Source: a virus
Strand: one strand, 5' to 3'
DNA length: 20,699 nucleotides
IMG/VR virus record: IMGVR_UViG_3300029448_000556
Coordinates: 1-20,699 of that record
The notes beneath the pieces were generated by a model, which worked only from the letters and a program-made list of their open reading frames with translations, searched no databases and had not been told where the DNA came from. The position numbers and the translations under genes are program-made. Shown here one piece after another: positions 12,158-17,921 of this stretch (position 1 is its first letter; each line of letters begins with the position of its first letter).

Positions 12158-12831
12158 TGCCTCATCTAACAAGTAGCATACCATATTTTAAAGCTTGGGT
12201 ACGCAGAGAGTACACAAAGAATATGGAAGAATACCACGGAGATTTTTTACACTGTATGGTGATTGGTGTAACTACTCTACCAAATAGAACACTAAGTTTT
12301 CAAGTTATCTTTACCGGCTGTGAATCAGACTTTGATGATACTGAAAATGTACATGGCGGTGCTATGTGGGCTAGAATGCCCCTTACTGCGTTAGTAGCAG
12401 ATACACCACTAGAAGACTGGCCTGAAGAACTACCGCCATACCTTGCTCAACCTTGGGACTGTATGTCACATAACCACTCAGTCTATAAGTTAGAACGTGC
12501 AAGCCCAGCGCCATGGATTGCTAAAGTTGATGGAGAGTTTTACCCTGCTAAATATTACTTCACAGTAGACTATACAGACAGTGAAGTTGCAGATGATCCT
12601 GCACAACACAAACAGTCTCACGTATTAGAGTTATTAGATGCAGGAGAATACACAGGTAATATTGTTGCGTTACCTAATAACAGAGTGAGGGTAACTCATC
12701 CAGCTTGGTTTGAAACAGGACAAGGTGCGCCTGACTTTAAACCTAATCAAAACGTGTTTCATTCTAAACAAGAAACATCTTATGTCTGGGATACAGACAG
12801 AGTATTTAACAATCTTTATAAAGAGGAATAA
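12157..12831 (+). CDS. 224-aa hypothetical protein
   Basis: Unlike its neighbours this protein is acidic and rich in aromatic residues. It seems mostly beta-stranded: HCMVIGVTTLPNRTLSFQVI, then FTGCESDFDDTENVHGGAMW, and later IVALPNNRVRVTHPAWF. It is coupled to the DUF5872-like gene (TAATG). I have seen similar proteins near head genes of marine phages without a function. It might be a small head-decoration or packaging-associated protein, or a chaperone for the basic proteins around it; both are guesses. Confidence 0.7.
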   Translation: MPHLTSSIPYFKAWVRREYTKNMEEYHGDFLHCMVIGVTTLPNRTLSFQVIFTGCESDFDDTENVHGGAMWARMPLTALVADTPLEDWPEELPPYLAQPWDCMSHNHSVYKLERASPAPWIAKVDGEFYPAKYYFTVDYTDSEVADDPAQHKQSHVLELLDAGEYTGNIVALPNNRVRVTHPAWFETGQGAPDFKPNQNVFHSKQETSYVWDTDRVFNNLYKEE

Positions 12832-12835
12832 TACA

Positions 12836-13102
12836 ATGGCTATGAAGAAAAAAGGTTATGCTAAAGGTGGCATGAAAAAGAAGGGTTATGCACGTGGCGG
12901 TATGCCAATGTCTAAAGACCCTAAGACTGGTAAAATGGTTCCCTCCTTTGCTATGGATGGTAAAGGTAAGATGAACAAAGGTGGCATGATGAAGAAAAAA
13001 GGTTATGCTAAAGGTGGGTCAGTTAAGAAACCTACTATGACTCTTGCTCAAATCCGTGCTGCAGCTAAAGCCAAAGGTTATAAGTTGGTAAAAATTACCT
13101 AA
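12836..13102 (+). CDS. 88-aa KKKGYAKGG-repeat protein
   Basis: The ATG at 12836 has GAGGA 8 bases upstream; an upstream in-frame extension to 12710 runs inside the preceding gene and is rejected. The motif KKKGYAKGG (or ARGG) occurs three times (about residues 4-12, 13-21 and 53-61), with KxxKGGM between. The last 22 residues (TMTLAQIRAAAKAKGYKLVK) look like a SAP-type helix-loop-helix DNA-binding motif. The composition is almost entirely Lys, Gly and Met, so much of it is likely disordered and nucleic-acid binding. Stop coupled to next start (TAATG). Confidence 0.7.
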   Translation: MAMKKKGYAKGGMKKKGYARGGMPMSKDPKTGKMVPSFAMDGKGKMNKGGMMKKKGYAKGGSVKKPTMTLAQIRAAAKAKGYKLVKIT

Positions 13103-13362
13103 TGGCACTAGCAAAAAGTCAAAAGAGTCTTAAGTCTTGGACCAAACAAAAGTGGAGGACTAAAAGTGGTAAGCCCTCCACCCAAGGACCAAAGGCTACA
13201 GGTGAAAGATACCTACCTGCAAAGGCTATTAAATCTCTTAGTGATTCTGAGTATGCTGCTACAACCCGTGCCAAACGAAGAGGCAAGGCTCAGGGCAAAC
13301 AGTTTGTGGCTCAACCTAAGAAAGTTGCAAAAAAAGTAAAACAGCATAGGAGAATAACATGA
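13102..13362 (+). CDS. 86-aa basic protein with conserved TKQKWRTKSGKPS motif
   Basis: The sequence SWTKQKWRTKSGKPSTQGPK, then GERYLPAKAIKSLSDSEYAA and a Lys/Arg-rich tail, is a pattern I recall from small proteins of marine T4-like phages and large DNA viruses. The function is unknown to me. The middle (AIKSLSDSEYAATTRAKRR) should form a helix. It is joined to both neighbours by start-stop overlaps. It may bind DNA in the capsid or help packaging. Confidence 0.65.
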   Translation: MALAKSQKSLKSWTKQKWRTKSGKPSTQGPKATGERYLPAKAIKSLSDSEYAATTRAKRRGKAQGKQFVAQPKKVAKKVKQHRRIT

Positions 13363-13436
13363 TTGGTTACATAAAACGTATATGGTGTGCTTTACTTAAT
13401 CGTGATTGCCCCTGTCAAAAGTGTGAGTGTTCATGA
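13359..13436 (+). CDS. 25-aa cysteine-rich peptide
   Basis: The frame starts in an ATGA overlap with the previous stop (AGGAG upstream) and ends in another ATGA overlap with the terminase small subunit. The peptide has a basic/hydrophobic N-terminus and the cysteine cluster CPCQKCEC, which could bind one zinc. It may be a real micro-protein or simply a translational bridge to the terminase gene. Confidence 0.45.
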   Translation: MIGYIKRIWCALLNRDCPCQKCECS

Positions 13437-13792
13437 GAAAACTTACGGAAAAACAACAACTATTTCTTGACGTGTTATTTGAGTCAGCACAGGGTGATCC
13501 TGTAAGGGCTAAACGTCTTGCAGGTTATGCTGATACTGTGTCTTCAACAACTGTTACTGCGGTATTGCAAGATGAAATAACTGAACTTACTAAAAAATTT
13601 ATTGCCACTGCTGGTAGTAAAGCTGCATACTCAATGATGCAAGTTATGACTAACCCTACTGACCTTGGCAATAAAGAAAAAATGGCTGCAGCTAAAGACT
13701 TTTTAGATCGTGCTGGTTTTGTAAAGACCGAGAAAGTAGAAGTTAAAGCTGAAAACCCTATATTTATTTTACCACCTAAAAATGAAAATTAA
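13433..13792 (+). CDS. terS: terminase small subunit
   Basis: I chose ATG 13433 (119 aa, MRKLTEKQQLFLDVLF...) because it overlaps the upstream stop; a GTG two codons earlier is the alternative. The layout fits a small terminase: an N-terminal helix-turn-helix (LTEKQQLFLDVLFESAQGD, RAKRLAGYADTVSSTTVTAV), a central helical oligomerisation part with MMQVMTNPT, and a C-terminal strand (NPIFILPPK). The role is to recognise the packaging site and recruit the large subunit. It lies two genes before TerL and overlaps the next gene by 11 bp. Confidence 0.78.
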   Translation: MRKLTEKQQLFLDVLFESAQGDPVRAKRLAGYADTVSSTTVTAVLQDEITELTKKFIATAGSKAAYSMMQVMTNPTDLGNKEKMAAAKDFLDRAGFVKTEKVEVKAENPIFILPPKNEN

Positions 13793-14216
13793 TAAAACTT
13801 GGAAATTACCTAAACCAGAACTGGTTAATGATGAGTACGAATGGCTTTCTGTCGTTAGAGTAGGTAGGATTGTACCTTTTGGTTATAGACAAGACCCTGA
13901 TGATGGTGATATACTTCTGCCAATCCCAGAAGAATTAGAGGCTCTAGAAGAAGCTAAGAAGTATTTAAAACAATACAGTTATAGAGATGTAGCTAATTGG
14001 TTGAGTGAAAAGTCAGGTAGATATATCTCTCATGTGGGTCTAATGAAAAGAGTTAAACTTGAACGACAACGTAAAGCAGAGGCTTCAACGCAACGCTATT
14101 ACGCTGAACGCTACAAAGAAGCGGCGGCAAAAGCGGAAACCCTTGAAAGAAACCGTATCGGAGCCAGAGAGTACAATTACTCCCGTAGCCCTGAAGCCAC
14201 AGCCGATAGAGGTTGA
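13782..14216 (+). CDS. HTH protein partly overlapping TerL, possible packaging factor
   Basis: This 144-aa protein has an N-terminal strand-rich part (EWLSVVRVGRIVPFGYRQDP, ILLPIPEELEALEEAKKYL), then a helix-turn-helix (YSYRDVANWLSEKSGRYISH, VGLMKRVKLERQRK), then a long Lys/Glu helix. In marine phages I recall such a protein just before TerL. It starts 11 bp inside terS and its last 158 bp overlap the terL frame in the +1 frame, an unusually long overlap for this genome. It may aid DNA recognition in packaging. Whether a +1 frameshift fuses it to TerL is considered in the findings. Confidence 0.7.
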   Translation: MKINKTWKLPKPELVNDEYEWLSVVRVGRIVPFGYRQDPDDGDILLPIPEELEALEEAKKYLKQYSYRDVANWLSEKSGRYISHVGLMKRVKLERQRKAEASTQRYYAERYKEAAAKAETLERNRIGAREYNYSRSPEATADRG

Positions 14217-15615
14217 AAAAGCTCAAAAGATAATCTTTCAGCCAAATCCCGGCCCTCAGACAGATTTTCTTTCAGCATCAGAACAGGAGGTACTATACGG
14301 TGGAGCGGCTGGTGGTGGTAAGTCTTTTGCTATGTTGGCCGATCCTGTTAGGTATTTTAATAATCCTTTATCTTCTATGCTACTTGTACGAAGAAGCACA
14401 GAAGAACTCAGGGAACTTATCTCAGTATCCAAACAACTCTATCCCAAAGCAATCCCCGGCATTAAGTTTATGGAAAGAGATAAAACGTGGGTAGCTCCAA
14501 GCGGTGCTACTCTTTGGCTTTCATACTTAGACAGAGATGACGATGTACAAAGATATCAAGGACAAGCTTTTAATTGGATTGGTTTTGACGAACTTACACA
14601 ATGGCCTAGCCCTTATCCTTGGAACTATATGAGATCAAGGTTACGTACTACTAAAAATAGTGGGCTTAATCTTTATCAAAGAGCTACTACTAACCCCGGC
14701 GGCGCTGGTCATCAATGGGTTAAAAAAACTTTTGTAGACCCAGCCCCACATAATACCAGCTTTAATGCTACTGATCCTGAAACAGGAGAACGCATTGCTT
14801 GGCCTAAAGGTCACTCAAAAGAGGGTCAACCACTGTTTAAACGTAGGTTTATTCCTGCTACTTTGTTTGATAATCCTTACCTAGCTGATGATGGTTTATA
14901 TGAAGCTAATCTACTATCACTGCCTGAGCATCAACGTAAGCAACTACTAGAAGGTAACTGGGATGTAAATGAAGGTGCTGCTTTCCCTGAGTGGAACAGA
15001 CAGATACACGTAATAGAACCTTTTGAAATACCCAGAAGTTGGGTAAAGTTTAGGGCGTGTGATTATGGATATGGTTCTTACTCAGGAGTTGTTTGGTTTG
15101 CAGTATCTCCTGATGAACAACTCATAGTTTACCGTGAGATGTATTGCTCAAAGGTTATAGCTACTGATCTAGCTGATATGATACTAGATGCAGAGGACGG
15201 AGAGAAGATACGTTATGGTGTGCTTGACTCATCTCTTTGGCATAAACGTGGGGATACTGGCCCAAGTCTAGCTGAACAAATGATTATGAGAGGTTGCAGA
15301 TGGAGACCTGCTGACAGGTCCAGAGGTTCAAGGGTAGCAGGTAAGAACGAGATACACAGACGATTACAGGTAGATGAGTTTACTGAGGAACCACGGTTAG
15401 TATTCTTTAATACCTGCATCAGTACTATATCACAAATGCCAGCCCTACCTTTAGATAAAAACAATCCTGAAGATGTAGATACACACTCAGAAGACCACCT
15501 ATACGATGCAATTAGGTATGGGGTTATGACAAGACCACGAAGTAGTTTATTTGATTTTGACCCCGCAACACAAAAATCAGGGTTTCAAGTAAGTGACCCA
15601 ACGTTTGGTTATTAA
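14059..15615 (+). CDS. terL: terminase large subunit (packaging ATPase-nuclease)
   Basis: This 518-aa protein pumps DNA into the prohead and cuts the concatemer. Walker A is G81-S89 (GGAAGGGKS). Walker B is 174-178 (IGFDE), with E178 as the catalytic Glu. The coupling motif is TTNPGG (210-214). The RNase H-like nuclease domain starts near 330, with acidic residues D335 (RACDYG), D390 (VLDSS) and D479/D483 (EDHLYDAIRYG). The true start is uncertain: ATG 14059 makes an N-terminus of about 55 residues that is basic, looks non-conserved and lies in the overlap with the previous gene, while the recognisable family sequence starts near residue 56. A later non-ATG start or a frameshift product is possible. 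Confidence 0.93.
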   Translation: MNDNVKQRLQRNAITLNATKKRRQKRKPLKETVSEPESTITPVALKPQPIEVEKAQKIIFQPNPGPQTDFLSASEQEVLYGGAAGGGKSFAMLADPVRYFNNPLSSMLLVRRSTEELRELISVSKQLYPKAIPGIKFMERDKTWVAPSGATLWLSYLDRDDDVQRYQGQAFNWIGFDELTQWPSPYPWNYMRSRLRTTKNSGLNLYQRATTNPGGAGHQWVKKTFVDPAPHNTSFNATDPETGERIAWPKGHSKEGQPLFKRRFIPATLFDNPYLADDGLYEANLLSLPEHQRKQLLEGNWDVNEGAAFPEWNRQIHVIEPFEIPRSWVKFRACDYGYGSYSGVVWFAVSPDEQLIVYREMYCSKVIATDLADMILDAEDGEKIRYGVLDSSLWHKRGDTGPSLAEQMIMRGCRWRPADRSRGSRVAGKNEIHRRLQVDEFTEEPRLVFFNTCISTISQMPALPLDKNNPEDVDTHSEDHLYDAIRYGVMTRPRSSLFDFDPATQKSGFQVSDPTFGY

Positions 15616-15624
15616 GGAAATACT

Positions 15625-17730
15625 ATGGACGAATTTGAAGAAAGTATGGGAATGGACATTGAAGAGGCAAGCTCTTTAGAGGACATGAAAAAAGATACAT
15701 ACAGTGATCCTCTTGCAGGTAGTATTGTAGGGCTTGTGCAAGGCCACTATAAAAAAGCTTCTGATGCCAGAGAAACAGAAGAAAATCGTTGGATACAAGC
15801 CTACCGTAATTATCGTGGTCTTTATGGACCTGACGTGCAGTTTACTTCTACAGAAAAATCTCAAGTCTTTGTTAAAGTAACTAAGACTAAAGTTCTTGCA
15901 GCCTATGGTCAAATCATTGAAGTACTCTTTGGCAACAATAAGTTTCCAGTTACTGTAGACCCCACTACCTTACCTGAAGGTGTAGTAGAAGCTGTACATT
16001 TTGAATCTAACGATGAAATGAAGAAAGCCAAAGGTCCAACAGCAGAGGATCTAAAGTTACTTCCCGGCGAAACTATGACTGATCTTAAAGAAAGATTAGC
16101 TGGTCTTTCTGATAAATTATCTCCTGTTGCTGAAGAACTTAAAGAAGGTGAAAGTAGCACTATTACAGAAGTTACATTTCATCCCGCTATGGTAGCAGCT
16201 AAGAAAATGGAAAAGAAAATCCATGATCAACTTGAAGAGTCCAATGCAAATAAACAACTACGTGTAGCTGCCTTTGAATGCGCCTTGTTTGGCACAGGTG
16301 TAATGAAAGGTCCGTTTGCTATAGACAAAGAGTATGCTAATTGGAGTGAAGAGGGTGAGTACTCCCCTACGATTAAAACTATTCCTCAAACCTCTAGTGT
16401 ATCTCTTTGGAACTTCTATCCTGATCCTGATGCATCTAACATGGATGAAGCTGAGTATGTAGTAGAACGTCATAAAATGTCACGTACTCAACTACGTAAT
16501 CTTAAAAGACGTCCTTTCTTTAGAAGCAATGCTATTGACCTTGCTGTATCTGATGGTGAGTCTTACATCAAAGAATGGTGGGAACAAGCTATGGAGGATG
16601 ATGCTCAGGAATCCAAAGCTGAACGTTTTGAAGTCCTTGAGTTCTGGGGTAGTGTAGACACAGAAGTTCTTGAAGGACATGACATAGATATCCCCACAGA
16701 ACTAGCAGATATGGATCAAGTCAATGTAAACATTTGGGTATGTAATGGTAAAGTATTGCGTTTAGTTATGAACCCATTTACTCCCTCTATCATTCCCTAC
16801 TATGCAGTACCATATGAAGTAAGTCCATATAGTTTATTTGGTGTGGGTATTGCTGAGAACATGGACGATACACAGACCTTAATGAATGGTTTTATGCGTA
16901 TGGCTGTTGACAATGCTGCATTATCTGGTAATATGTTGATTGAGGTGGACGAGACTAACCTAGTTCCCGGCCAAGATCTATCAGTATATCCCGGTAAAGT
17001 CTTTCGTCGTCAAGGTGGTGCGCCGGGACAAGCTATCTTTGGCACTAAGTTCCCCAACGTATCCAATGAGAACATGCAGATGTTTGATAAGGCACGTGTA
17101 TTAGCAGACGAGAGTACAGGCTTTCCTAGCTTTGCTCATGGTCAGACAGGAGTTCAAGGTGTTGGACGTACAGCTTCTGGCATTAGTATGCTCATGTCTG
17201 CTGCTAATGGTTCTATACGGAATGTAGTTAAGAATGTAGACGATTACCTACTAGCACCACTAGCTAAAGCATTCTTTAACTTTAACATGCAGTTTGATTA
17301 TGATGATGAGATTAAAGGTGATCTTGAAGTTAAAGCACGTGGTACTGAAAGTCTAATGGCTAATGAGGTACGTAGTCAACGCCTGATGCAATTCCTTGGT
17401 GTGGTACAGAACCCTGTGCTAGCTCCGTTTGCTAAGATGGATTATATTGTTCGTGAGATTGCTAAGTCTATGGACCTTGACCCTGACAAATTGGTAAACT
17501 CAATGAGTGATGCTGCAGTACAAGCTGAACTACTTAAAAAGTTTCGTGAAGAAAATCCACCACCACCTCCACCACAAGCACCACCACAAGGAAGCCCACA
17601 GGGTCCACCAGCAGGGGCGCAGGTACAGGATACTCAAGGTAGCGGAGGGGGTACTATAGGTACAGGCACAGCCCCTACACCGGGAGAACAAGGCTTCTCA
17701 GCTAACACTGGACAAGGACCAATGCAGTGA
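15625..17730 (+). CDS. portal protein
   Basis: This 701-aa protein sits directly after TerL with a strong ribosome site (AAGGAAATACT). It should form the dodecameric channel at one capsid vertex. Size and sequence (VFVKVTKTKVLAAYGQIIEV and LFGNNKFPVTVDP near residues 75-115, long helices at 560-640) fit the large portals of podovirus-like marine phages. From residue 645 the C-terminus is low complexity, rich in Pro, Gln and Gly (six prolines at the start), and is probably disordered. There is no frameshift. Its stop overlaps the GTG start of the next gene. Confidence 0.88.
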   Translation: MDEFEESMGMDIEEASSLEDMKKDTYSDPLAGSIVGLVQGHYKKASDARETEENRWIQAYRNYRGLYGPDVQFTSTEKSQVFVKVTKTKVLAAYGQIIEVLFGNNKFPVTVDPTTLPEGVVEAVHFESNDEMKKAKGPTAEDLKLLPGETMTDLKERLAGLSDKLSPVAEELKEGESSTITEVTFHPAMVAAKKMEKKIHDQLEESNANKQLRVAAFECALFGTGVMKGPFAIDKEYANWSEEGEYSPTIKTIPQTSSVSLWNFYPDPDASNMDEAEYVVERHKMSRTQLRNLKRRPFFRSNAIDLAVSDGESYIKEWWEQAMEDDAQESKAERFEVLEFWGSVDTEVLEGHDIDIPTELADMDQVNVNIWVCNGKVLRLVMNPFTPSIIPYYAVPYEVSPYSLFGVGIAENMDDTQTLMNGFMRMAVDNAALSGNMLIEVDETNLVPGQDLSVYPGKVFRRQGGAPGQAIFGTKFPNVSNENMQMFDKARVLADESTGFPSFAHGQTGVQGVGRTASGISMLMSAANGSIRNVVKNVDDYLLAPLAKAFFNFNMQFDYDDEIKGDLEVKARGTESLMANEVRSQRLMQFLGVVQNPVLAPFAKMDYIVREIAKSMDLDPDKLVNSMSDAAVQAELLKKFREENPPPPPPQAPPQGSPQGPPAGAQVQDTQGSGGGTIGTGTAPTPGEQGFSANTGQGPMQ

Positions 17731-17921
17731 GTTTAAAACTATTAGTAAATAACCCAGAAGCATGGAAAGCATTTGAAGCTGAACTAGATGAACGTATTGA
17801 GGCTAGTTACAAAATGTTTTCTCAGTCAGATGAATCTCACATAATGTATAGGTTACAGGGACAGATACATGCACTACAAGCTTTGAAGCAGCTTAGGTTA
17901 AAGGTTAATGCTAATGGCTGA
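17727..17921 (+). CDS. 64-aa helical protein after the portal
   Basis: The start is GTG at 17727, overlapping the portal stop (GTGA), with AAGGA upstream inside the portal gene. The protein (MSLKLLVNNPEAWKAFEAEL...) is a helical hairpin of mixed charge. Small proteins of this kind follow the portal in many marine phages; I know no function, though a portal chaperone or head-assembly helper is conceivable. It overlaps the start of the giant gene by 8 bp. Confidence 0.7.
   Translation: MSLKLLVNNPEAWKAFEAELDERIEASYKMFSQSDESHIMYRLQGQIHALQALKQLRLKVNANG

Noticed and set aside
12710-12835. N-terminal extension of the KKKGYAKGG protein
   Set aside because: It is the out-of-phase reading of the preceding gene; the ATG at 12836 has its own ribosome site.
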